The notes under the pieces are model-generated. The model was not told where the DNA came from and ran no database searches. It saw nothing but the letters and a program-made list of their open reading frames with translations. A stretch of DNA of 64,000 bases. Source: Arachis hypogaea. Taxonomy: Eukaryota; Streptophyta; Magnoliopsida; Fabales; Fabaceae. Within the stretch, counting starts at the first letter, position 1. Every line of letters starts with the position of its first letter. Where the stretch lies: contig NC_092053.1 of assembly GCF_003086295.3 (NCBI RefSeq), positions 114,523,905 through 114,587,904 of the forward strand. Direction: 5' to 3'. This document shows positions 1 through 9,185 of this stretch, in pieces. The position numbers were made by a program, and so were the translations under genes.

Positions 1-277
1 TAATGGGCTGATATAAATTTGAATTTCGTCCATAGTAAATCGACTCAAACGATTTCAATTTAGAGCCAATAGTAAATTAAATGCAATAGTTTCGATTTAC
101 TAGCATCCATTCCCTCTACTAAATTGAATCAAATAGATTCGATTTACCTTTGCATGCCTATAAATATAATTCGAATTCAGTTCATTCAAATTAGAAACCA
201 ACATTCCTACCTCACGAACCCCACCACCCCCTCCCAAATATTGGAGAAAAATTCACAGAAAATTCAAATCTGTACAC
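1..277 (+). promoter_or_regulatory. Upstream region and TATA box of PMD-like gene
   Basis: AT-rich sequence before the first ATG of the PMD-like exon. Three degenerate copies of a roughly 32-bp unit built on GTAAATCGA/TCGATTTAC and AATTTAGTA occupy about 31-148, partly as inverted copies. They could be subterminal repeats of a MULE, but no matching far end is visible. A TATA box (TATAAATA) lies at 159-166, about 112 bp before the ATG, which would leave a leader of roughly 80-90 nt. The transcription start is inferred. Confidence 0.4.
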
Positions 278-349
278 ATGGAGGACGATCCGAATCGTTT
301 GTATCGGTTAGATGGAGTCGCGTATATTGCTAATGCCATCCATGAAGAG
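278..349 (+). CDS. PMD-like (MAIN-LIKE type) protein, first exon only
   Basis: Twenty-four codons from ATG at 278 read MEDDPNRLYRLDGVAYIANA followed by IHEE. This resembles the N-terminus seen on many legume plant-mobile-domain proteins (pattern LYRLDGVAHIAG). The exon ends at a good donor, GAG|GTTAGT, at 350. No second exon with the main PMD body is visible before 1147, so the gene is a 5' fragment or has a long or interrupted intron. PMD proteins occur as host genes and as passengers of MULE and gypsy elements. The MULE transposase relic nearby, facing it on the other strand, favours a mobile origin. The family call is from memory of homologues. Confidence 0.5.
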
Positions 350-1147
350 GTTAGTGAACAAAATTTTTTGTTTTGAACATAATTTAGTCATGCTAGTAAT
401 GTTAACATGCTTCTTGTAATAGTTGTTTAAAGTCATTAATTGGCAATTAGAAAATTAATTTTTATAATATAATCGCTGGGTAGAAGTAGTAATCTATTAG
501 TTGGTTAAATTTTGAGAACTTGAAATGGTACTAAAAAGGTTAGTTAGGATTGTAAGCTATGTTAGATTTTTAAGTTATTAGTTTTATATTCAGTGAGATT
601 TAGTTTTGGATTAGGGTTCAATATAAATTTATTGATATTTTTGATACATTAAAGATAAATTGTTTTTAGAGTTGTGATGCACTTAAGCCCGTTTAGTTTT
701 AGCATTTTCTATTTTGTGTGAATGTATGATATTATATGCTTTGATTAAGTTTTTTTTTTTGAATTGGGTCATGAATTATTTAGTGTTTTGTATTGGATCC
801 TATGAAGAATTTGTTAGGCGTTATTGTAAACGATTTTTTAAAAATTAGAGCATGCAATGTTTAGTGCTTTTAGAATTTTATGAATCGAACACTATTTTGT
901 TATTTCAGTTTTAGTTACGTAATCGTTGTTATTATGTATTCCTTGTTGTCATGTATTCTTTGTTGTCATGTACTTTTCACGTAGTGATCTTATGTTCGTC
1001 GTGTTTACACTTTATGTTATGTTATGTTATGTTATCTATTCAGACCGTTTTTATTGATGTTCTGTATTCCACAATATATGATCAATCTTTATTATAACAC
1101 GAGTCCATAAGCAGTGAATAGAAACATCAAAATAAACCACACTAGTG
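350..1147. other. AT-rich gap, possible intron
   Basis: About 800 bp of T-rich sequence without a coding signal. It contains a short (TTATG)n microsatellite near 1012-1036. It could be intron 1 of the PMD-like gene, but no acceptor followed by PMD coding sequence was found. Confidence 0.5.
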
Positions 1148-1330
1148 ACACTAAAATTAAAATAAATCATCACTGGTACACTAATATTTTCATAAAAAAA
1201 AACACAAGGCACACTAACTTTAAATTAACCAACACAAGGGACACTAACTGTAACTTAAACCATACAACGGAGACTAACGCTGAACTAAACCATACAATGG
1301 ACAATGAGATTAAAATAAACCAACATGTGT
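1148..1330. repeat. Six-copy 30-bp minisatellite
   Basis: Six imperfect units start at 1148, 1178, 1211, 1241, 1271 and 1301. Five are 30 bp; the second is 33 bp through a longer A-run. The unit opens ACACTAA and closes AACCA-ACACAAGGG or similar. Because the unit is a multiple of three, both strands stay open across it (plus 1114-1383, minus 1170-1364), giving an Asn/Thr-rich or a hydrophobic reading. Neither resembles a known protein, so I treat it as a repeat just beyond the 3' end of the MULE relic. Confidence 0.75.
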
Positions 1331-1379
1331 CTGAAACACAAGAAAGCATAATAAATAACCACAATCCTACACATTACTG

Positions 1380-2002
1380 GTAGATGCAGAACCGATGGTC
1401 ACTCCTCCTTGTGGACACCTCCTACGTGTGTGGCCGAGCTGTCTGTAAAGCCCATATCTATTGGGCCTATTTAGGTCAGACTTATCCATGGTAGTCCGGA
1501 TCCTGGTAGTCCTGGGACGCCCTTCAGACGCACGTCTATTGGTGGGATCAGGTATGACAGTCGGACCATCATATGATGGCCAAAACCCCTCCAGGATTGG
1601 AGGTGTGAATCCCATCCGATAGACATCAAACACGGAGCTAAGGCGATACACCTTGTGGACATAGGTGGACCAAGTCAAGCGTGCGTATGCACAACATGCT
1701 AAGGCATGGCGACATGGATGATGAAGTTCCTAGAAATAGCCACAATCACATGTCTGGTCTGTCAGGAAACTCTGTAAGAGCCAAGTGAATAGCTCCCAAT
1801 CGGAGTGGCCTTAGCCACAGTAAACTCAGAGTTATCCCTGTTGTACAAAGTCATAGTAAAACACCTTGAGGCCTTTAGATTAGTCATGATTGCCTTCATC
1901 AGATGTTGACTAAACTGCTGACCAGTTCCTAACTGTGCCTCGGCCTCTCTTCCTTTGCAAATAAATAGCTTGGCCAATCTCCCATAAGTGGACTTCACCA
2001 AC
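1380..2002 (-). pseudogene. MULE (MuDR-type) transposase, C-terminal part
   Basis: Minus-strand remains of a Mutator-like transposase. From high to low coordinates: the post-catalytic segment (1762-2001, containing REAEAQLGTGQQFSQHL); a SWIM zinc finger at about 1680-1745 with CDCGYF, then CRHALACC, interrupted by one amber codon; and a C-terminal knuckle at about 1400-1500 ending GHTRRRCP. The two leading cysteines of that knuckle read as Tyr (NRYGLYRQ), consistent with G-to-A changes. MULE transposases cut and paste DNA in the nucleus. This copy is dead: it has stops, frameshifts, an LTR inserted in its coding sequence, and its N-terminus cut away by element A. Confidence 0.85.
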
Positions 2003-3661
2003 TGATGAGCGGATAATTTATACGCTTTTTGGCATTGTTTTTACATAGTTTTTAGTATGTTTTAGTTACTTTTTAGTATATTTTTATTATTTTTTATAAA
2101 AATCACATTTCTAGACTTTACTATGAGTTTGTGTATTTTTATGTAATTTCAGGTAATTTCTGTCTGAAATTGAGGGACTTGAGCAAAAATCTGATTCAGA
2201 GGCTGAAGAAAGACTGCAGATGCTGTTGGATTCTGACCTCCCTGCACTCAAAATGAATTTTTTGGAGCTACAGAAACCCAATTGGTGCGCTCTCAATTGC
2301 GTTGGAAAGTAGACATCCAGGGCTTTCCAGCAATATATAATAGTTCATACTTTGCCCGAGTTTTGATGACGCAAACTGGCGTTCAAACGCCAACTCCCTG
2401 CCCTATTCTGGAGTTAAACGCTAGAAACAGGTTGCAAATCAGAGTCAAACGCCAGAAATAGGCTACAACATGGCGTTTAACTCCAAAAAGAGTCTCTACA
2501 CATGAAAACTCAATACTCAACCCAAGCACACACCAAGTGGGCTCGGAAGTGGATTTCTACATCATTTACTTATCTTATGTAACCCTAGCTACTAGTTTAA
2601 TATAAAAACTACTTTTAGTGATTTATTTGATATCTCTGGTTAGTCATTGAATAATTTTATGTTCAGAGATCACGTTTAGGGGGCTGGCCATTCGGCCATG
2701 TCTGGACCTTCATCACTTATGTATTTTCAACGGTAGAGTTTCTACACACCATAGATTAAGGTGTGGAGCTCTGCTGTTCCTCATGAATTAATGCAAAGTA
2801 ATATTGTTTTTCTATTCAATTCAAGCTTATTCCTATTCTAAGATATTCGCTTGCACTTTAACATGATGAATTTGATGATCCGTGACACTCATCACTATTC
2901 TCAACCTATGAACGTGTGCCTGACAACCACTTCCGTTCTACCTTAGATCGAGCGTTTATCTCTTGTGCTCCTGGTTCAGATCAGAGTCTTTGTGGTATAG
3001 GCTAGAATTATTGGCGGCCATTCCTGAGATCCGGAAAGTCTAAACCTTGTCTGTGGTATTCCGAGTAGGATCTGGGAAGGGATGACTGTGACGAGCTTCA
3101 AACTCGCGAGTGTTGGGCGTAGTGACAGACGCAAAAGGATCAATGGATCCTATTCCAACATGATCGAGAACCGACAGATGATTAGCCGTGCGGTGACAGT
3201 GCATTTGGACCATTTTCACTGAGAGGACGGGAAGTAGCCATTGACAACGGTGATGCCCAACATACAGCTTGCCATGGAAAGGAGTATGAATGATTGAATG
3301 AAGGCAGTGGGAAAGCAGAGATTCAGAAGGAGCAAAGCATCTCCATACGCTTATCTTAAATTCTCATCAATGAATTACATAAGTATCTCTATCTTATTTT
3401 CTATTTTAATTATATTTTAATCATCAAAACTCATGACCATTTGAATCCGCCTAACTGAGATTTACAAGATGACCATAGCTTGCTTCAGCCGACAATCTCC
3501 GTGGGATTGACCCTTACTCATGTAAGGTTTATTACTTGGATGACCCAGTGCACTTGTTGGTTAGTTGTGCGGAGTTGTGACAAAGAATTGAGATTATGAA
3601 CGCGCGTACCAAGTTTTTGGCGCCATTGCTGGGGAATGAACAATCACGATTTCGTGCACCA
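2003..3661 (+). mobile_element. Near-solo LTR (TGATGAGCGG family) inside MULE
   Basis: Starts TGATGAGCGG and ends TCGTGCACCA. The flanks are CCAAC (1998-2002) and CTAAC (3662-3666), a target duplication with one mismatch. It splits the MULE coding region. Matching sequence appears in reverse at the LTRs of A and B. A TATAAAA lies at 2601. A tRNA-Asp-type PBS (TGGCGCCATTGCTGGGGA, 3618-3635) remains 26 bp before the right end, so this is not a clean LTR-LTR recombination product. It looks like LTR, PBS and a second LTR tail. Four palindrome-like phrases lie at about 2377-2487. Confidence 0.8.
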
Positions 3662-4435
3662 CTAACACACACATGGAAGGTTCCTTACACCCTTTAGTAT
3701 CGAGTTTACACACTCGGAGATATTCGTAGTCATATGCCTGAATCTCCGACCTTCGTCTCGATGCTGAGTCAACTGTGCATAGTCAATCCGATTGGCCCAG
3801 TCACACATTACAGGATCTTTGGATCGGAGGATGTCGAACCAGTAGTGAAAATCGACCTCAGTCTTGTCATAAGCAGCATTCACTAATAACCTCCATGCAT
3901 CCTTGCCTTTAAAACTCAGGGCAAAATTTGCCGCCATGTGACGGATGCAAAAAGCCCAGTATGCATTAGGCAAAAGCCAGCCACCATCAGGAGCCTCCAA
4001 TGCAGCCTTTATCCCATTGTGCCTATCTGATATAACTAGAATACCTGGTTGAGGCATTACATACTGCCGAAGGTGAGATAAAATGAATGACCACGACTCT
4101 GCATTCTTACCCTCTATAAGTGCGAATGCAATAGGAATGATGTTGGAGTTGCCGTCCTGAGCAATCGCGACAAGTAGTGTACCACCGTATTTGCCATACA
4201 GGTGGGTCCCGTCGACACTGACCAATGGCTTGTAATGATGGAAGGCCTCGATACATGGTGGAAATATCTAGAAAAGCCAATGGAAATAAGCTGAAGAGTC
4301 ATCCACTTTTCCACCAACTCACACAGAACTTGAGCTCAATACCGCAACACTACCTGGCATCGTGATCTGCACACCAGTACCCATCGTGCAAGTCATTGTA
4401 TGACTCTTTCCAATCTCCGTAAATCTGCGCCACGG
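3662..4435 (-). pseudogene. MULE transposase, catalytic part
   Basis: A minus-strand open segment (3662-4225) carries the MULE transposase domain: the first catalytic Asp in VDGTHLYGKYGG, the second in VISDRHNGI, and the characteristic CIRHMAANF motif, then NISECVNSILKG. Sequence between 4226 and 4435 continues the same protein upstream in broken frames (AQIYGDWKESYND is readable near 4380-4440). Homology stops at 4435, where the LTR of element A begins. The rest of the N-terminus should lie beyond A but is not found there, consistent with A being truncated or rearranged at its far side. It joins the 1380-2002 segment once the LTR at 2003-3661 is ignored, apart from a small frame slip. Confidence 0.88.
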
Positions 4436-5972
4436 TGGTGCACGAATTTGTGACTCGCACAACTGAACCGGCAAGTGCACCGGGTCGTCCAAGTAATACC
4501 TCAGGTGAGTAAGGGTCGAATCCCATGAGGATCACCGGATTGAGCAAGCTGGGGTTATCCTGCAGATCTTAGTCAGGCGAATAGAAAGTTGATTTTTGGT
4601 AGTGTAGGTGCATAAACAAATGAAAACAAAAGCGATAATTAATTGAGACAAAGACAGTAATTAGGAGTTAGTTAAGGCTTCGGAGATTCTTCCTCTTATG
4701 GAGTAACACGTCATGCTCACTACTTCAATGATGAATGATTCCTTCAATGGCAAGGCTGTAAGTGATTAAGCCATTGGTCGTGGTCATTAATCTCCTCAGG
4801 TCCAAACTAAATATCAGAGCGAACTAGATCAATCTGGGAGAGGGTGAAGCACGCACAATTCAATCTCTTTGATGATCCTACTCAAAACGCCACAGACAAG
4901 GTCGGATCTTCTGGATCAGAGACTAATGCTCTCATGGTTCTAGCCCTTAGAGCCACAAGGACCTCAATTACTCCTGACTAATGAAGTTTTATGTCACATA
5001 CCCCAATTAGCCCAGATAATTCTATTGGAACCCGTGATGCATCCTCAAGCTGTAGTTCAATACTATCCGAGTCAGGACTCGTAAGAACTCATGTAGAATC
5101 GAGATTCATAAGGATGAAGAATGACAATGCATCATAGAATAGAATCAAACATAGATTGAAGTAGAAAAGTAATTGCATTAATCCATAGGAATCAGCAGAG
5201 CTCCTAACCTTAACCTAGGAGGTTTAGTTGCTCATACTGTATAGAGAACAATAGTGTAGAGTTCGAATGTGGTGGAGATCCCCCTAAACAATGGTGATCT
5301 CTCCTTATTTATACTAATGACTAGACTTAAAGAGGAACTCATAATAATTAGAAATTACAATAATGAAATAAGCTAAGCTAAAGGTGCGAAAATCCACTTC
5401 TGGGCCCACTTGATGAGTGTTTGGGCTGAGCTTGGCTTCTAACTTGAAGGAGTGGGCATTGAACACCCACTAGGGGGTATGAGTGCGCTGCCTTGCTCCC
5501 TTTGTAGCGTTGAATGCCAGTTTTGGGTGTTCAACGCTGGGCTCTGTCCTTTTGGGGCGTTGAACGCCAGAAAGGGGATAGTTTGGGCATTCAACGCCCA
5601 TTTTGGGCCTTCATTTCCAAAGCAAAGTATAAACTATTATATATTGCTGGAAAGCTCTGAAAGTTAGCGTTCCAAATCCGTTGCGAAGGCATCATTTGGA
5701 CCTCTGTAGCTCCAGAAATGCTCATTAGAATGCACGGAGGTGAGAATTTGACAGCATCTGTTGTCCTTTCTTTGCCTCTGAATCAGACTTTGCTAAAACT
5801 TGCCAGATTTACCCAAAATTCACCTAAAATCATAAGAAAAACATAAAAGCTCAAAGTAGTATCCAAAAAGTAAATTTTGCAATAAAACCTACTAAACATA
5901 ATAAAACGAACAAATTATATTGAAAACACTAAGAAAATAACATCAAAAAGCATATAAAATATTCGCTCATCA
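4436..5972 (-). repeat. 3' LTR of element A
   Basis: Plus-strand reading begins TGGTGCACGAA and ends TTCGCTCATCA, i.e. TGATGAGCGAA to TTCGTGCACCA in element orientation; 1537 bp. A TATAAATA (minus) lies at 5306-5313. Upstream of it, at 5456-5600, sit degenerate copies of the palindromic GGCGTTGAACGCC phrase. The flank GGTGC|CACGG junction cuts the MULE; no duplicate is visible because the other end of the element is lost. Confidence 0.85.
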
Positions 5973-7026
5973 GAACACCAAACTTAAAATGTTGCTTGTT
6001 CTCAAGCAACCAAAAACTAGTAGGACAAAAAAAAAGAAGAGAAAGATACAATAATTTTTAAAGTTTTTCAATGAAACTTAGCTCCAATTGATGAGTGGGG
6101 CTAACAGCTCTTTACTTCTGAACAGTTTTGGCATCTCACTTTCCTTTAAAGTTTAGAAATATTGACATCCCTTGGAACTAGAATTCGGATGATATTATTG
6201 ATTCTCTTAGTTTAGCTCTTCTTGATTCTTGAACACAACTTCTTTTGGTGCTTTACACCTTTTGAGCCTAGCCGTGACTCTAAGCGTTTTGTTTTCCCGT
6301 AGTACCAACGGATACATAAATGCCATAGGCACTTAACTGGGGGAACCCTTGGGATTCAAATTTAGCTTTGCTTAAATTTCCAGTCAATGGTGCCCAAAGT
6401 TCTTAAGCATACTCTTTTGCTTTGGATCACAACTTTAACTGCTCAGTCTCAAGCATTTCACTTGACACCTTCACACTACAAGCATATAGTTAGGGATAGC
6501 AACTCATTTGAGCTTTTGAGGTTGATTTTTAATCCTCCTAACCATTGATGCTCAAAGCCTTGGATCCTTGCTCTTTTGATTTTTCTTTTATGAGCATATT
6601 ATTTCTTTTTTAGCTACTTTTCCTTGCTTTAAGAATCAATATTTTTCTGATTTTTCAGAGGATCCATAATATTTCTCTAAATTCTTTGTTCTTTCAAGAG
6701 CCAATATTCTTTATTCCAATATCAATTATGCACTATTAAGTCATACATTCAGAAAGCAAATGCAAGGCCACCACATCAAAATAATTGGAATAACTTATGA
6801 TATAACTCAAAACTTATGTATCTCACTATTCCTTTTCAATTAAAATTTTCTTTTAAGCATGGTAACGGATACACAAGATATCTTATAACCAAAATAAAAC
6901 AAGAAAACAAAACTAGAAAAGAACAAAATACTAGAAGTGATCATGAACTTAGAAAATGGAACAGACAATACATAAAAGTACAGTGAAAACAGAACTAAAA
7001 TAGAGGGATAATGGGACTCAACAACC
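5973..7026 (-). other. 3' untranslated region of element A with PPT-side module
   Basis: Non-coding, between the ORF2 stop and the LTR. Next to the LTR is the motif TAAGTTTGGTGT (minus, 5977-5986 region) paired with a perfect 8-bp stem, GTTGCTTG (5991-5998) and CAAGCAAC (6003-6010), with a 4-nt loop. This is the polypurine-tract side of the element. The same module sits before ORF2. The rest is AT-rich and holds nothing else I recognise. Confidence 0.6.
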
Positions 7027-8184
7027 TCAGTGACGGTGGTTGCTGCTTCCCCTGGAGAATCCAATGGAGCGTTTGATCTCCTCTATGTCATGCCCTTGCC
7101 TCTGTTGTTTCTCCATCAACCGTCTCTGATCTTCTCTTATCTCATGGAGGATGGTGGCGTGCTTAGTGTGCTCCACTCTCAGCTGCTCCACGTTTGAGCT
7201 CAGCTCTCCTATTAAGGTATTCAATTGATCCCAATAGTCACAGGGAGGAAAATATATCCCTTGAGGCATCTTAGAGATTTCTGGTGGAGACGGCTGCACA
7301 GGCTCGTGTTGGGGTCCTTGTGCCGGCTCTCTGACATTCTCCATCCATATCTTCGTGATGGGTTTATCCTTCTCAATGAGGGCATCACCTAGAATGTTAA
7401 TTCCAACCGAATTGCACATGCAATAGATGAGGTGTGGGAAGGCTAACCTTGCCTTGGTAGGGGCTTTTGTGGCTACCTTGTATATTTCTTGAGGGATTAC
7501 CTCATGCACCTCCACTTCATTTCCGAGCATGATGCAATGTACCATTATTGCTCGGTCAATAGTAACTTCAGACCGGTTACTAGTGGGGATGATAGAGTGT
7601 TGCACAAGCTCTAACCATCTTCTTGCCACTGGCTTAAGGTCAAGCCTACTTAGTTGGTAGGACTTGTCGTGTGCATCTAGTCTCCATTGGGCTCCTTCCA
7701 CACAAATATCCGCAAGGACTTGATCTAGTATTTGGTTGGAGTTGACCCTTTTAGCGTAAGAGTGTGGGTCTCCTAGCATCTGAGGCAGTTGAAGCACCAT
7801 CCTCACACTTTCTGGACTGAAGTCCAATAGTTGCTCTCGGACCATGGTGCGGTAGTTCTTGGGTTGTGGGTTGACACTAGCGTTATGCCCCTTTGTGACC
7901 CAAGTGTTGGCGTAGAATTCTTGCACCATTAGTGTGCCAACAGCTGAGATAGGGTGAGCTAGAATTTTTCAGTCCTTTCTCTAGATTTCTTCAAGGATTT
8001 CCGGATACTCATCCTCCTTGAGCCTAAAGGGGACCTCAAGAATCACCCTTTTGTGCCTTACCACAGCATAGAAGTGATCTTGGTGGGCTCTAGTGAGGAA
8101 TCTCCATGATTCTCATGATTCAGAAGAGTAAGTGGGAGCCTTTCCCTTTCTCTTCCTTGAGACTTCATTAGTCTTTGGTGCCAT
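7027..8184 (-). pseudogene. ORF2, PF20167-type putative plant transposon protein (element A)
   Basis: Read from ATG at 8184, 386 codons in one frame, with three early stop codons (between codons 27 and 77) before the long open part (7929-7027). The N-terminus is basic (SRKRKGKAP), then an alpha-helical domain with VQEFYAN, TSNRSEVTIDRAIMVHCIML and a C-terminal stretch ending in a likely coiled coil (ELSSNVEQLRVEHTKHATI). It matches the family Pfam calls a putative plant transposon protein, common in Athila-type elements at the env position. Function is unknown; no signal peptide or membrane segment is seen, so an envelope role is not supported. Codon count equals the copy in B. Confidence 0.75.
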
Positions 8185-9185
8185 ACTTGGGAATGGTAGA
8201 AGTCAAAAAGCCAAGTTTTTGCAACACCAAACTTAAGAACTTTGCTCGTCCTCGATCAAATATAAACAAAGGGAAAGAAAAGAGTAGAAGAGGGAAGGAA
8301 TTGATAGAGATAGAGGGGGAGGATGGCGTCAGCCAAGTGGGGGAGTGAAGAAGAATAACAGTGTGGAAAGTGTATAGCGTTAGAGGGAGATACTATTTAT
8401 GAGGAGTGTGGATGAAGGGTTGTAAGAGGGGGGTTTTTATAGGATGGGGATAGACTAGGGTTCGGTGATGAGGGAGGGAAGAATGGGTGGGAATGGTTTG
8501 AATTTGAAGTGGGTGCGATTGGTGAAAATTGAATGATGGGGATTATAATGGGTGTTGGGAAGAGTAAAAGGTAATGTGGAAGTGATTGGTGAGGGTGTAT
8601 GGGGGAAGAGGGAAAGTAGGGTGTGGTTTTCAAGGTTTAGAAAGTAGGAGAGAGAAGAATGTGGGGTAGGTAAAAATTCTGTGGGATCCACTGTCCTGAA
8701 AGGCTAGGGAATTAGAATTCCCTGCCCCCTACCTGGCATTCAACGCCAGGAATGGGCGTTGAACGCCCATAGGGGGGTAAAAGGTTCGGGTTGTTGCCCC
8801 CTGTAGGGCGTTGAACGCCCAGAGCACTCCTTTTCTGGCGTTCAACGCCAGAATCCTCTCCCTTTGGGGCGTTGAACACCCAGGATGCTTCTTTCCTGGT
8901 GTTCAATGCCAGCTTCATATCCCTTGGGGGCGTTGAACTCCCAATTCCTTTCTTGTCAGGCGTTCAACCCCAGCAAGGGGGTTTTTCCAGGGTGTTCTGT
9001 TTTCAGTTCTGCATGCTTCTGTCACTATTCTAAGTGCTGTACATGATCACAAACATAAAAAAGTAAAAGGAAAAACTACAACATCAAACTTAAAATAAAT
9101 GAAAAGAAAATGAAAACTCCATACCAATGGTTGGGTTGCCTCCAAACAAGCGCTTCTTTACCGTCATTAGCGACGGACAACTCTA
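8185..9185 (-). other. Spacer with hairpin module and palindrome array (element A)
   Basis: Non-coding between the gag-PR reading frame and ORF2. About 40 nt upstream of the ORF2 ATG is a second copy of the motif TAAGTTTGGTGT (8224-8236) with stem TTGCTCG (8242-8248) and CGATCAA (8253-8259, one mismatch). Further upstream (8733-8976) lie eight GC-rich palindromes. The segment 8400-8700 is low-complexity, purine-rich on the plus strand; open frames there are by-products of composition. Confidence 0.65.
8733..8976. repeat. Phased palindrome array, element A internal
   Basis: Eight phrases of the form CTGGCGTTCAACGCCAG or GGGCGTTGAACGCCC, largely alternating. Taking the G before CGTT as reference, they fall at 8736, 8756, 8808, 8838, 8869, 8899, 8930 and 8960. 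The last six are spaced 30, 31, 30, 31 and 30 bp. The intervening bases differ. The same phrase occurs in the LTR of this element. Confidence 0.85.

Noticed and set aside
1114..1383. Asn-rich repeat protein
   Set aside because: The open frame exists only because the minisatellite unit is 30 bp; the opposite strand is equally open.
7027..8184. Envelope glycoprotein at the env position
   Set aside because: No signal peptide, transmembrane segment or Cys pattern; the protein is soluble-looking with a coiled coil. Position alone is not evidence.
8397..8691. Pro/Ser/His-rich minus-strand proteins
   Set aside because: Two overlapping frames over purine-rich low-complexity DNA in a non-coding spacer; composition explains them.
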